In this document: piece after piece, positions 8,097-16,893 of the stretch | Position numbering within the stretch: position 1 is the stretch's first letter | Layout: every line of letters begins with the position of its first letter | Assembly (NCBI RefSeq): GCF_000421405.1 | Contig: NZ_ATWY01000008.1 | Location: 94,121-158,120 of the forward strand | From: Butyrivibrio sp. NC2007 | GTDB lineage: Bacteria > Bacillota > Clostridia > Lachnospirales > Lachnospiraceae | Direction of reading: 5' to 3' | Length of the DNA: 64,000 bases | Notes under the pieces: generated by a model | Told to the model about the DNA's origin: nothing | The model's input: only the letters and a program-made list of their open reading frames with translations | The model's database searches: none | Translations under genes and position numbers: made by a program

Positions 8097-11000
8097 TTAT
8101 CCTTCCTCACTCAGCTGCTGATCAAGCGGGGTGAACAGTTTCTCGCAAATGTATTTCTTCTTGTAGTACTCACCGATCAAAGCATCCACAGTATCATAAT
8201 CCTGAAGGGTCTCACCTATCATGATGTCGTTGATAAGGCTGTATCTTGATGCTGTGCGTCCTCCTGTGATGTCACTCTTCTGGATGGTTCCGCTCTCAGT
8301 CAAAGCCCCCTCTTCCTGGCCGTCCTCAGTGATGTAGTACTGCATCTGCTCTCCGAAGAAGAGAATGAACTCAGTGACATAGATGCCTTCAAACATCTCT
8401 TTCATCTCGGCTGTTCTGTACTCGCCAACTGCATCGTCATCGAGTCTGTAATGAACGATACAGTGTCTTCCCGGAACAGACCTGTACTCTATCATGGTCT
8501 TATCAATAAACTGCACCATATCGGGAAGCAGTTCCTCGTACTCTGTATAGAAGGGGAAGAATATCTCTTTTGAAAGAAGCTCCCTCATATAGGCTGCGGC
8601 AACCTTCTCGTTGATCTCCTCATCAGACCGTTTGTCCGTAGCGTAATAGCGAAGATATGCCAGCTTGCACACCTCAGCCAATCTCATGTTTTCAAGCGTG
8701 AGCTTTTCTGTGCGGTCGAATATATATCTGTCGATGACTGTCCCGTGTACGAAGTAATCATAGGCACTCTGAGTTATGAAAGCCATCTCGATGTCCGTAT
8801 TAGCTCCGCTGCTTACATAGTTCCTGAACACATCGATCTTCTCTCCGATGTAGGATCCGCTAAAGAGCATCTGAACAAGCATTCTCTCAGCCAGGTTATA
8901 GGTATCAAGTCCAAAGGACTCGGATGCCTTCCAGATATCCCTCATCTCCTTGATGGTTCCGTTATATCCGGAAATGAGGTAGCTAAGGAGCTGCTCGTCA
9001 TACTTTCCGTTTGCAAAAGCGTAGTGGGCGATCTCAAGCTCTTTTGCCCCAAAATCAAGCATTCCCCTGTCAAGTAGCCTTACGCACAGACGAAGTATTA
9101 CCTTGGCATCTATGCCGTAAGTGCCATATTCCTTGACCCATTCAAGCGCTCTCTCATAAAGCCCTGCCATTACCATGAGTTCCAGGATCTCTCCGCGCTC
9201 AGTAGTTGTGAGGTCTTCAGGACTTATATCAAGCAGATACTCTGTGAGCTGCCTTGTAAAATCGTTGTCGTAGTAGAAGTGAACGAGGTTTCCTCTTATC
9301 TCGTTCCTGCAGCTCTTGCGCACCAGTTCCGAGCTGGCAAGATCTCTGTATCTGCCGACGTTGTCCATATCGATGGTGTAGGCGTTCTTACCAAGGTCGC
9401 ACAAAAACAGATCCAGATTTTCTTTTCCCTTCTGGATATATGGAATCGCGTATGAAGAAAGCTTGCCCGGAAGCATGAGCCTTATGTTTGTGTAAGGAAT
9501 GCTGGATGCATACCTGTTGTCCTCGTGATCAGTCAAAAGAACTGCATAGTCGCTGCCATAAAGCGGAACGAAGGCCTCTCCGTCGACTACCGGATAGCGC
9601 ATCTCTCTCTCGCACTTGTCGTAGACTACGATCACACCGTTAATTCTTTTATCCGGGACAATGATCTGTGAGGTATAAAGAACTGAGAGCACCTTGGAAG
9701 CATTGGCTGCGTCAACCATCTGTCTTGTGAGAAGGTTCTTGTAAAGATAGCCAAGGTCCTTGGTAACTCTGCCCTTGTCCAGCTGAGCCATGAGGTACTT
9801 CTCGATCTGAGGTACGTATGACTCATAGAGCTCAGGATAGTCCTCCCTGTGCTCGTGGATATATCTGTAAAGTATTGCGTTCTTGTCGTATTCAAGGTCG
9901 CTCTGGTACGAGAAATACATCAGTACCATCTTGTTTATCTCGCACGGAAGAAGCCCATTCTCATCAGTGTAGATGGACATCATGTAGTACTCATAGAGCC
10001 TTGTTATGCGAAGTTCTCTCTCAACGCCCTTTCTGTACCACTCGAAGGCGAAGCTTTCGGTCTTACCGCCCTTGATAAGGAGAGAGACGATGGACTCTAA
10101 AACCTCGTCGTTTTCCTTGATCTCGTAGCAGGCCTTAAGTATCCTGAAGAGCCTCTTGTCAAAGTTGCGGACACGGATAGCAAGATATACGATCTGGTCT
10201 ATCAGATTTAAGCTGATTATCTGCTTCTTGGCTCCGTACTCAAGAACGTAGAGCTCGTATTCATCGAGGCGAGTTAATATTGAGGGTGAATCATTTAAAA
10301 GATTCATGGCCTCAAGGTACAGGATTGGACTTCTGCAGCCCAGAGTAAACTGTTCCTCCAGCATCATCCACTTTCTGGGACTGCTGGTGGTGTACTCATC
10401 CGAAATGTATTGTAAGAGCCAGGCGATTCGCCAGTTGTCAGGATTTCTTCTAAAGATTCCCTCAAGTCTCTCGGAAACATCATTGATGAAGGCATCCTCT
10501 CTGCTGCAGAGAGTTGTCAGGTAGAGATAATAGCTGTAGAGTGTATCTCCCGGGGCTTCCAGTGCCTCTTTTGCCGCCTGATCAAGGATCCACTTGCCCT
10601 CGTTGGTCCTGCCGGCTGTGATGTAATAATGAGCTGTGTAGAGCCTGACCTCTAAGTCCTTATCGTCGATGGCATTCATCTTGGCAATTATCTTGCCGGT
10701 TTCAGACAGCCATGCCCTTGATGTGATCTTCTTGCAGCTGAAGTTCTCGTAGACCTTGACCAGCTCTACCGTGAGTTTCTTCATCTCCTGATAGTCGGCT
10801 GTAAGATGCCTCTGTTCAAGCTCAACAGATACGGTCACGGGAAGCACTACCTTCACAAAGTTATTGTGGAAAGTGATCCTGCCGAAGTTGTTGCCCTCAT
10901 GGAGCTTGTCTGTGCGCAGCCTTACTTTGAGTCTGCAGGAAGAACCGGTAAAGTCATCCTCTCCGATCTCATATTTATCCAGCGTAATGAAGTCACCGTC

Positions 11001-11687
11001 TACGTCAGCCAAAAGATGCGTGTATCCCCAGCCGTTTCTGGTGATGAGAATCCCGTGTTCATGGGAAAGACCTGTGAAGTCTATCTGAAGTTCCTCCTGA
11101 TCCGGCATGAACTGGACCGGCTGTTTCTTGTTGATGGAGATGAGGAACTCCTCAACGTTCTGAACGTTATCACTGCCAACACACAGACCTCTGTAGAGGC
11201 TCTCGTACTGGGCATCGTTTCCCTTGAAGACCGAAATAAAGTCACGGGAATAAAAGAGGCTTACCGCCTCATCCCAATTTGTCTTGGCTAAATTTGCAAA
11301 ATGAAATAGATTCTTGATGTCACCGAGACTGGATGCTATGTGATCCAGACGCACAGTGGCTACGAAGGGAAGAACGAATTCTCCCTGATTGGATATGATC
11401 CTGAACTGCCCCTTAAGAACATCCCCCTGGGACATTCCCTTGGCATTAAACCTGTAAGAAACCTCGTAAGGAGATCCCGAAAAATCTCCGGTGAGGACTT
11501 CCATTCTGATCTCTGTTGATGAAACCTTGCCGTAGATCGGCGTATTCTCAGGTCCAAATATGGTAAAAGAGCCCTCGATGATCTCTCCGGGCTCTAAATT
11601 CAGCTCAACACGGCCCGTTGAGAAGTCCAGGCTTCTCTGGGCATACATATATTTCCCCTGTAAAAGCTGATCAATAATTTCTCTCAC
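8097..11687 (-). CDS. Giant protein with beta-sandwich N-terminus and helical repeats (DUF5717-type)
   Basis: 1196 residues with no signal peptide or membrane segment. The first ~290 residues contain two beta-sandwich-like modules (about 15-115 and 200-290), each closing with a strand of the type FVLPFVATVRLD or VKVVLPVTVSVEL. From about 300 to 950 the sequence is helical repeat-like (for example TAHYYITAGRTNEGKWILDQA and AYFSYQ-type blocks), and the tail is mixed. The start is GTG at 11687 after GGGGTGA. I recall the family as DUF5717, of unknown function. It is the first gene of a tight operon with the Hsp70-like, TPR-like and membrane proteins, suggesting one complex in which this is the scaffold or client binder (inference). 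It lies 46 bp from the end of the ABC permease gene. Confidence 0.75.
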   Translation of the reverse strand: MREIIDQLLQGKYMYAQRSLDFSTGRVELNLEPGEIIEGSFTIFGPENTPIYGKVSSTEIRMEVLTGDFSGSPYEVSYRFNAKGMSQGDVLKGQFRIISNQGEFVLPFVATVRLDHIASSLGDIKNLFHFANLAKTNWDEAVSLFYSRDFISVFKGNDAQYESLYRGLCVGSDNVQNVEEFLISINKKQPVQFMPDQEELQIDFTGLSHEHGILITRNGWGYTHLLADVDGDFITLDKYEIGEDDFTGSSCRLKVRLRTDKLHEGNNFGRITFHNNFVKVVLPVTVSVELEQRHLTADYQEMKKLTVELVKVYENFSCKKITSRAWLSETGKIIAKMNAIDDKDLEVRLYTAHYYITAGRTNEGKWILDQAAKEALEAPGDTLYSYYLYLTTLCSREDAFINDVSERLEGIFRRNPDNWRIAWLLQYISDEYTTSSPRKWMMLEEQFTLGCRSPILYLEAMNLLNDSPSILTRLDEYELYVLEYGAKKQIISLNLIDQIVYLAIRVRNFDKRLFRILKACYEIKENDEVLESIVSLLIKGGKTESFAFEWYRKGVERELRITRLYEYYMMSIYTDENGLLPCEINKMVLMYFSYQSDLEYDKNAILYRYIHEHREDYPELYESYVPQIEKYLMAQLDKGRVTKDLGYLYKNLLTRQMVDAANASKVLSVLYTSQIIVPDKRINGVIVVYDKCEREMRYPVVDGEAFVPLYGSDYAVLLTDHEDNRYASSIPYTNIRLMLPGKLSSYAIPYIQKGKENLDLFLCDLGKNAYTIDMDNVGRYRDLASSELVRKSCRNEIRGNLVHFYYDNDFTRQLTEYLLDISPEDLTTTERGEILELMVMAGLYERALEWVKEYGTYGIDAKVILRLCVRLLDRGMLDFGAKELEIAHYAFANGKYDEQLLSYLISGYNGTIKEMRDIWKASESFGLDTYNLAERMLVQMLFSGSYIGEKIDVFRNYVSSGANTDIEMAFITQSAYDYFVHGTVIDRYIFDRTEKLTLENMRLAEVCKLAYLRYYATDKRSDEEINEKVAAAYMRELLSKEIFFPFYTEYEELLPDMVQFIDKTMIEYRSVPGRHCIVHYRLDDDAVGEYRTAEMKEMFEGIYVTEFILFFGEQMQYYITEDGQEEGALTESGTIQKSDITGGRTASRYSLINDIMIGETLQDYDTVDALIGEYYKKKYICEKLFTPLDQQLSEEG

Positions 11688-11719
11688 GATTCACCCCAAA
11701 AAAACAATTTATAGTGTTA

Positions 11720-11728
11720 AGTATACCA
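11720..11728 (-). promoter_or_regulatory. Possible extended -10 promoter for the DUF5717-type operon
   Basis: Minus strand TGGTATACT (TGn plus TATACT, a good extended -10) lies 33 bp upstream of the GTG start. No convincing -35 is visible. It would let the operon be expressed independently of the upstream ABC operon. Confidence 0.45.
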
Positions 11729-11733
11729 TAAAT

Positions 11734-12951
11734 TTACTCTGTACGGAGTGCTTCTATAGGATCAAGATTTGCTGCTCTTTTGGCGGGATAAATGCCAAAG
11801 AACAGTCCGATGGCGGTTGAAATGGCAACGACTGCAAGTACCAGAAGCGGATTTACCGAGAACGAGAAACCGATTATCTTACAAATAAGGAAAGATACAC
11901 TTATTCCAAAGATAATTCCTATGATTCCGCCGGTAAAAGTCAGGATTGATGCCTCCGCAAGGAACTGGGTAAGAATTGAAGATGTCCTTGCTCCGAGGGA
12001 CTTCCTGATTCCGATCTCTCTTGTTCTCTCAGTAACGGAAACCGTCATGATATTCATAACCCCGATTCCGCCTACCAAAAGAGATATCGCTGCAATTATG
12101 GCAACTACTGATGTGATGATGTTAAGAATACTGTTGGTGGTCTGATCAAAGCCTGCGCCGGATGAGATCTTTACACAATTCTCTCCCCTGAGCTCCATTA
12201 TGTTTTCAACAACTGCTCTGGTCTGGCCCAGAACCGCATCCTTATAGTCGCTGTCCAGATATATCTTGAATGAATTGAACTCTTTATCCACATCAAATTT
12301 ATAGGCTTCGCAAAGACTTGTATAAGGTGCGTTTGCGCCGATGATCGTATCCTCGCCAAAGCTTGCATATGCAACATCCAAAGGAGTATCTTCTCTTACT
12401 CCGACTATGGTAAACTCCTGTGTGATATCATATGCCGTAATCTCCAGAGTCTGTCCGACTACCTCTTCATAGCCGAATACAAGATTTGCAAACATCTGGC
12501 TTACTACAAGGACTTTCTTGCCGTCTTCCACATCTGCTTCATTGTAGTATCTTCCGTGAAGCATTTCCATACCCGAAGCATACTGTGAGGCAGTATCTCC
12601 GCCATCTATACTCACTTCATAAATTTCCTGCTTTTTTCCTTTGGTATTTCCCCAAACAGAAAGAGAGGGCGATACTCCGTAGATGTTATCAATGTTTTCT
12701 TCTATGTTCTCAAACTGCTGTCTGGTAAAGGTTTTATCTGTCTTGGTGTCATCCAAAGAAACTGTTATTGTAGCAGCTCCCAGGGAATCAATCTCACTGT
12801 TGACAGTAGCCTTCATGCCATCGCCTATGATGAGCACGATAAGTACCGCTGAAATACCTATGATGATGCCAAGCATGGTAAGAAATGATTTTCCCTTGTT
12901 GGTGCGTATGCTTGACAGAGCACTTTTTATATACTCTCCAAATGTTCCCAT
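11734..12951 (-). CDS. MacB-type ABC transporter permease
   Basis: 405 residues with the MacB/FtsX layout: one membrane segment near 20-45, a large extracytoplasmic domain (about 50-275), and three membrane segments at the C-terminus (about 280-305, 330-350, 365-390). The family signature GGIGVMNIMTVSVTERTREI and IRKSLGA are present, as is GIYPAKRAANLDPIEALRTE at the end. These permeases do not pump across by a channel; they couple ATP hydrolysis to movement of peptides, lipoproteins or drugs on the outer face. It follows a second, similar permease after 25 bp, suggesting a heterodimer. A start ATG with upstream AAAGGA is used. The substrate is not known. Confidence 0.9.
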   Translation of the reverse strand: MGTFGEYIKSALSSIRTNKGKSFLTMLGIIIGISAVLIVLIIGDGMKATVNSEIDSLGAATITVSLDDTKTDKTFTRQQFENIEENIDNIYGVSPSLSVWGNTKGKKQEIYEVSIDGGDTASQYASGMEMLHGRYYNEADVEDGKKVLVVSQMFANLVFGYEEVVGQTLEITAYDITQEFTIVGVREDTPLDVAYASFGEDTIIGANAPYTSLCEAYKFDVDKEFNSFKIYLDSDYKDAVLGQTRAVVENIMELRGENCVKISSGAGFDQTTNSILNIITSVVAIIAAISLLVGGIGVMNIMTVSVTERTREIGIRKSLGARTSSILTQFLAEASILTFTGGIIGIIFGISVSFLICKIIGFSFSVNPLLVLAVVAISTAIGLFFGIYPAKRAANLDPIEALRTE

Positions 12952-12976
12952 TAAACTTTCCTTTGCTGCGCCTTAA

Positions 12977-14185
12977 TCATAAGCGAAGTGCGTCGATAGG
13001 TTTCATCTTGGCTGCCTTCCTGGCGGGATAGATTCCGAAGAAAAGACCTATCATCACCGAGAAAAATGCTGCTCCGAGAACCGATGTCGGCGTGATGATA
13101 ACGTCAAAACCAATGGCTGTGCATATCACATGGGCAACTATAATTCCAAGTATGATACCCACTATTCCTCCAAGGAGCGTTAAGATCGCAGCTTCTGCAA
13201 GGAACTGCGTCATGATGGCTCCGGTGCTGGCTCCAATTGACTTTCTGATTCCAATTTCTCTGGTTCTCTCTGTAACTGACACCAGCATGATATTCATAAC
13301 ACCGATTCCACCTACAATCAGGGAGATGACCGATACCAGGAGAAGGAAGCTCTGGGCATAGCCAAGGATCTGATTGAGCTGATCGGAAAAATCCGCCATA
13401 CTCTGGGCTGTAAGAGCTGAGGAGCCTCTTAGTCCGTGGGCATTGACCAGGATGTCTTTGGCCGTCTGAACCGATTCCGACAAAGTTTCCTGTGCATCAA
13501 AGAGCATCAGCTGAGTGAAATTCTCGGTATCATAGTCAAAATCCGCACCCAGTGCTGTGTAGGGCACTTCCAGCTGCGCATAGTAATCCTGGCCTTCCAT
13601 GATGAACTGATACATTCTATTCATGTGATCACGAAGGCCAACAATAGTGTAAGTGGCTGTCTTGCCATAGATGGTAAGCTCCACCTCAAATCCTATTACA
13701 TCCTCGGTTCCAAAGAGTGTCTTGGCGTCATCAAGGAGCATTACACAGACTCTCTGTCCCGACTCCACCTGCTGCCTGGTAAAGTACTGTCCCTTAACTA
13801 TTTCATTACTTAAGGAGTACTGATATGCCTCGGAACCACCGTTAACGACGGCTGTGAAAGTCCCTTTTCTGCCTTCAACCTTGCCATAGCCTGTTAGATT
13901 CGGGGAGACTCCCTTTGCATTCGGAAGCGCCTCCTCAATTGCATACATGTCATTCCTGGTTAGTCTCTCTGAGGTCTTGGAGGCATTTATGGACAAAATG
14001 CCGTAGTTGCCGGCAAGATCGTTAAGAGAGCTCTTAACGAAACTGCTCATGCCGTTTCCAAGAGCAACTACCGCAATAACCGCTGCAATACCGATAACAA
14101 TACCAAGCATGGTCATCAGGGTTCTGTAGCCATTACCTATTATCTGTTTAATTGCACTTTTTAAATACTCTGAAAATTTTCCCAT
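12977..14185 (-). CDS. MacB-type ABC transporter permease, paralog of the next gene
   Basis: 402 residues with the same plan as the neighbouring permease: N-terminal membrane segment (about 20-45), extracytoplasmic domain with a MacB-like core, and three C-terminal membrane segments around GGIGVMNIMLVSVTERTREI, IRKSIGAS and GIYPARKAAKMKPIDALRL. The two permeases are clearly paralogous but diverged, consistent with a tandem duplication that gave a heterodimer (inference). It starts only 4 bp after the adaptor gene, so the operon order is ATPase, adaptor, permease, permease. No lipoprotein signal is present. Confidence 0.9.
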   Translation of the reverse strand: MGKFSEYLKSAIKQIIGNGYRTLMTMLGIVIGIAAVIAVVALGNGMSSFVKSSLNDLAGNYGILSINASKTSERLTRNDMYAIEEALPNAKGVSPNLTGYGKVEGRKGTFTAVVNGGSEAYQYSLSNEIVKGQYFTRQQVESGQRVCVMLLDDAKTLFGTEDVIGFEVELTIYGKTATYTIVGLRDHMNRMYQFIMEGQDYYAQLEVPYTALGADFDYDTENFTQLMLFDAQETLSESVQTAKDILVNAHGLRGSSALTAQSMADFSDQLNQILGYAQSFLLLVSVISLIVGGIGVMNIMLVSVTERTREIGIRKSIGASTGAIMTQFLAEAAILTLLGGIVGIILGIIVAHVICTAIGFDVIITPTSVLGAAFFSVMIGLFFGIYPARKAAKMKPIDALRL

Positions 14186-14189
14186 TATT

Positions 14190-15752
14190 TTACTGTGCTA
14201 CTACAGTCATTCCTTCTGTGAGCAGGCTTACATCCGAAGTAATAACCTTATCACCAACTTCAAGTCCTTCAATGATCTGGGCATCTGTAGATGTAGAAAT
14301 GCCAATCACAACATCTTTTCTCTGTACTGTGTTATCTGCTGCAAGCACATATACGTAATCGCCTGTTGAATCTGTCTGAACATACTCATAGGGAAGAACG
14401 ATGGTGTTGTCAGCCTTCTGAGCATGAATCTTATTGTTTGCTTCTACTCCGAAAATAATATCTGAATCGGGGTTTGTTACTTTGATGACAGTATCAACCA
14501 CTGCTACACCGTTGGCGTTCTTGGTGGCATTTCCGGAAATCTTTGTTACTTCGCCATTATATGGCTTTCCGTTTATTGTGACATCTACCTTCTGTCCGAG
14601 TGATATCTTGGGAAGATCGCTCTTTGAAACCTGAATGGTAACCTGTACATCCTCAAGGTTTGCTATAGTAAGGATCTGTGCTCCGGCTGCCAGAGTTGCA
14701 CCCTCTGCAACATTTGCTGGGATTGCTGTGACAACGCCGTCAAATTCAGCCTTTATACCTTCCTTGGCTGCCTCGATCTTAGAAAGTGTATCTCCCTGAT
14801 TGAGCTGTGTTGTATCAAGGGCTGCCTTCTGAGCTGTTAAGGTTCCTCCGCTGACCTTTAAGCTGCGTGCGGAATTAAGGCGGCTTGCCTCATCGGTAAG
14901 CGCTGTGATCTGATCCTGCCATGCAATGATCTCAGGATCTCTTGTGAGAGCTGCCTGTGCATCAGTGAGTGCTTCCTGCGTCTGAAGATACATTTCATTG
15001 CCGTCATCGTCTTTTCTATCGTAATGATTATATGCTTCTGCGCCATCACTTACTCTGTTCTGGTTGTAATCCATCTGAACTTTGGTAAGCTCATCTATTG
15101 TCTGGCTGATCCTGTTCTTCTTTTCAGTAATCTGCTTCTGGATAGCCTCTTTTTCATCAGTTATCTGATCAATCCTGTTGTTGATCTGATCAAGAGTCAT
15201 ATTCTGAGCATAGTTTTCAGCTGAATCTGCTATTGTGGCACCTGCAGCTGTTGCACTGTATGTACCTTTGGCCTGCTTGATTGCAAGCTCGGCATTCTGC
15301 TGTGCAAGATCAAGCGCTTCTGTATCATAGGTTAAGAGCTCATATCCTTCTGAGACCTTATCTCCGACCTTAACATTGATCTTCTCGACAGGTGCTGTAA
15401 CATCCGAATAGTAATTCTTGGTCTCACCACTCTGCACAGTACCTGAGATTGAAAGAATGTTCTCAATACTGCCAAGAGCCACATCCTGAGTTTCAACCAT
15501 AACAACTGCATTCTTGGCAGCATTTATGCGATAGATGACAAAGGCTGCGATCAAAAGAGCTGCTATTCCAATCACAGCATATCTCTTCTTAAATCTCTTT
15601 TTCTTCTTAACAGAATCAGCAAGATCTGTTACATCGTAATCATCGTAGACCTCCATATCGGCACCGGTGGTCTCTTTGATCTCATTATTTGCTTCAGGAA
15701 CTGTAGTAACGCTCTCCTGAATTTCCTTATTCTTGTTTTCCTTCTCAGACAT
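14190..15752 (-). CDS. HlyD/MacA-type membrane fusion adaptor of ABC exporter
   Basis: 520 residues from the ATG at 15752, preceded by GGAGG 8 bases upstream; an in-frame codon at 15782 lacks a ribosome site. A charged cytoplasmic N-terminus (about 1-55) precedes a single membrane segment (about 58-77, YAVIGIAALLIAAFVIYRI). The outer part has a biotinyl-lipoyl-like half motif (PVEKINVKVGDKVSEGYELL), a long coiled-coil hairpin (about 150-310), the second half (EFDGVVTAIPANVAEGATL) and beta-barrel domains ending in EGLEVGDKVI. In Gram-positive bacteria such adaptors work with MacB-type permeases to pass substrates across the wall. It lies between the ATPase gene and the permeases and is probably one transcript. 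Confidence 0.9.
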   Translation of the reverse strand: MSEKENKNKEIQESVTTVPEANNEIKETTGADMEVYDDYDVTDLADSVKKKKRFKKRYAVIGIAALLIAAFVIYRINAAKNAVVMVETQDVALGSIENILSISGTVQSGETKNYYSDVTAPVEKINVKVGDKVSEGYELLTYDTEALDLAQQNAELAIKQAKGTYSATAAGATIADSAENYAQNMTLDQINNRIDQITDEKEAIQKQITEKKNRISQTIDELTKVQMDYNQNRVSDGAEAYNHYDRKDDDGNEMYLQTQEALTDAQAALTRDPEIIAWQDQITALTDEASRLNSARSLKVSGGTLTAQKAALDTTQLNQGDTLSKIEAAKEGIKAEFDGVVTAIPANVAEGATLAAGAQILTIANLEDVQVTIQVSKSDLPKISLGQKVDVTINGKPYNGEVTKISGNATKNANGVAVVDTVIKVTNPDSDIIFGVEANNKIHAQKADNTIVLPYEYVQTDSTGDYVYVLAADNTVQRKDVVIGISTSTDAQIIEGLEVGDKVITSDVSLLTEGMTVVAQ

Positions 15753-15796
15753 CAAAATTCCTCCATAAACTTTCATTAACAAAACTTTTTCTATTC

Positions 15797-16501
15797 TCAG
15801 ATTTCGTCTTTATAATCCGGATTTGCAATATCACTCTGGATCATTCCGTCGGATATGGTTATGATCCTCTTGGCCTGCTTGGCAATGCCGGGGTCATGAG
15901 TGATTATAATAACGGTTCTTCCCTCGTGGTAGAGCCTTTTTATTATTGTGATTATCTCTTTTGTCGAGCCGGTATCAAGGTTACCTGTGGGCTCATCCGC
16001 AAGAAGTATTGGCGGTGCCTGAGCTATGGCTCTTGCTATGGCAACTCTCTGCTGCTGTCCACCGGACATCTCGTTGGGCTTGTGGGTCATACGCTTTGCA
16101 AGACCTACGCTGTTCAACGCTGCGCTTGCAAGTCTTACTCTCTCTTTCTTACTTACTCCTCTATATATAAGAGGAAGCTCAACATTTTCAAGAGCAGTAA
16201 GTGAAGGGATCAGGTTAAAGCCCTGGAATATAAATCCAATTTCTCTGTTTCTTATGTCAGACTGCTCGTCATCAGTCATGTGCGATACATCCTGGCCATG
16301 CAGGAAATACTTGCCACTGGTGGGAGTATCAAGGCATCCGAGCATATTCATAAGAGTAGACTTACCGGAACCGGACTGTCCGATTATGGCAACGAACTCG
16401 CCCTCACCTATGGTCAGTGACACATGATTTAGCGCCCTGACTTCGTTCTCACCGGGATTGTATATCTTGCATACATCCTTTATCTCTACAAGTTTCTTCA
16501 T
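15797..16501 (-). CDS. MacB/LolD-type ABC transporter ATPase
   Basis: 234 residues from ATG at 16501, after GAGGAG; the longer frame with TTG at 16513 overlaps this ribosome site and is rejected. Walker A is IGQSGSGKSTL, the signature is EMSGGQQQRVAIARA, Walker B is ILLADEPTGNLD, and the switch His is in ITHDPGI. The sequence matches the MacB/LolD/FtsE subgroup. It energises the adaptor and two permeases that follow. Its promoter region contains a perfect GTAAACGTTTAC palindrome inside the -35/-10 spacer, so the operon is probably under a repressor. It is divergent from the peptide gene and the HTH-TPR regulator. Confidence 0.93.
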   Translation of the reverse strand: MKKLVEIKDVCKIYNPGENEVRALNHVSLTIGEGEFVAIIGQSGSGKSTLMNMLGCLDTPTSGKYFLHGQDVSHMTDDEQSDIRNREIGFIFQGFNLIPSLTALENVELPLIYRGVSKKERVRLASAALNSVGLAKRMTHKPNEMSGGQQQRVAIARAIAQAPPILLADEPTGNLDTGSTKEIITIIKRLYHEGRTVIIITHDPGIAKQAKRIITISDGMIQSDIANPDYKDEI

Positions 16502-16554
16502 AATTCTCCTCAATTATATAGATTGTGTACAACTCATTATTGTACTTCATTACT

Positions 16555-16583
16555 ATAATAAATGAAAGCGTAAACGTTTACAA
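16555..16583 (-). promoter_or_regulatory. Promoter of ABC export operon with palindromic operator in the spacer
   Basis: Minus strand: -35 TTGTAA (16583-16578), 17-bp spacer, -10 TATTAT (16560-16555). The perfect palindrome GTAAACGTTTAC (16570-16581) covers the -35 end and the spacer, the classic place for a repressor site. Which regulator binds is not known; the neighbouring HTH-TPR gene is the first candidate. Confidence 0.6.
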
Positions 16584-16608
16584 ACTTATGAAATTTTTAT
16601 GAAATTCA

Positions 16609-16631
16609 CTTTCCATGTTGGAAAGTTTTTT
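16609..16631. promoter_or_regulatory. Inverted repeat CTTTCCA-3-TGGAAAG followed by T-run
   Basis: A 7-bp perfect dyad with a 3-nt loop, followed by six T, lies in the divergent promoter region, 107 bp before the small peptide gene. As there is no gene on the plus strand upstream, an operator is more likely than a terminator (inference). Confidence 0.45.
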
Positions 16632-16738
16632 ATATACTAATTGTACAAATAGTGTGTTAATATTCTTTATATAGCCCTGTATCATTAAGTCATAACAAAG
16701 AACTGCTCACGAGAGCATACAGAGAGAAGGAGAAAGTT

Positions 16739-16882
16739 ATGACAAAGATGGTAAATTTCAAGACTATGATCAGCAATTTCACAAACGGATTTTCAGCTAA
16801 TAAGAGCTACGACCAGGAAAACTACAGAAATCTCATGAACGGCGGTTTCAACTACTCCATGAGATCAAGAACACTAATGTAA
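16739..16882 (+). CDS. 47-residue peptide of unknown function, between export operon and HTH-TPR regulator
   Basis: An open frame of 47 codons with ATG at 16739, stop TAA at 16880-16882. It has a strong ribosome site (GAGAAGGAGA, 6-7 bases before ATG), and ends 11 bp before the regulator gene, so the two are probably co-transcribed. The peptide is basic at both ends, rich in Asn, Met and aromatic residues, and lacks an N-terminal signal sequence. There is an NGG near residues 34-36 followed by FNYSMRSRTLM; it only loosely resembles a double-glycine leader. Inference: a peptide signal, bacteriocin-like or regulatory peptide exported by the divergent MacB-type system. Coding status rests on the ribosome site and spacing only. 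Confidence 0.6.
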   Translation: MTKMVNFKTMISNFTNGFSANKSYDQENYRNLMNGGFNYSMRSRTLM

Positions 16883-16893
16883 AAGAGGATGCG

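Noticed and set aside
16841..16882. Double-glycine leader cleavage in the 47-residue peptide
   Set aside because: Only NGG is present; the Leu/Glu positions of the leader consensus do not fit and the exporter lacks a C39 peptidase.
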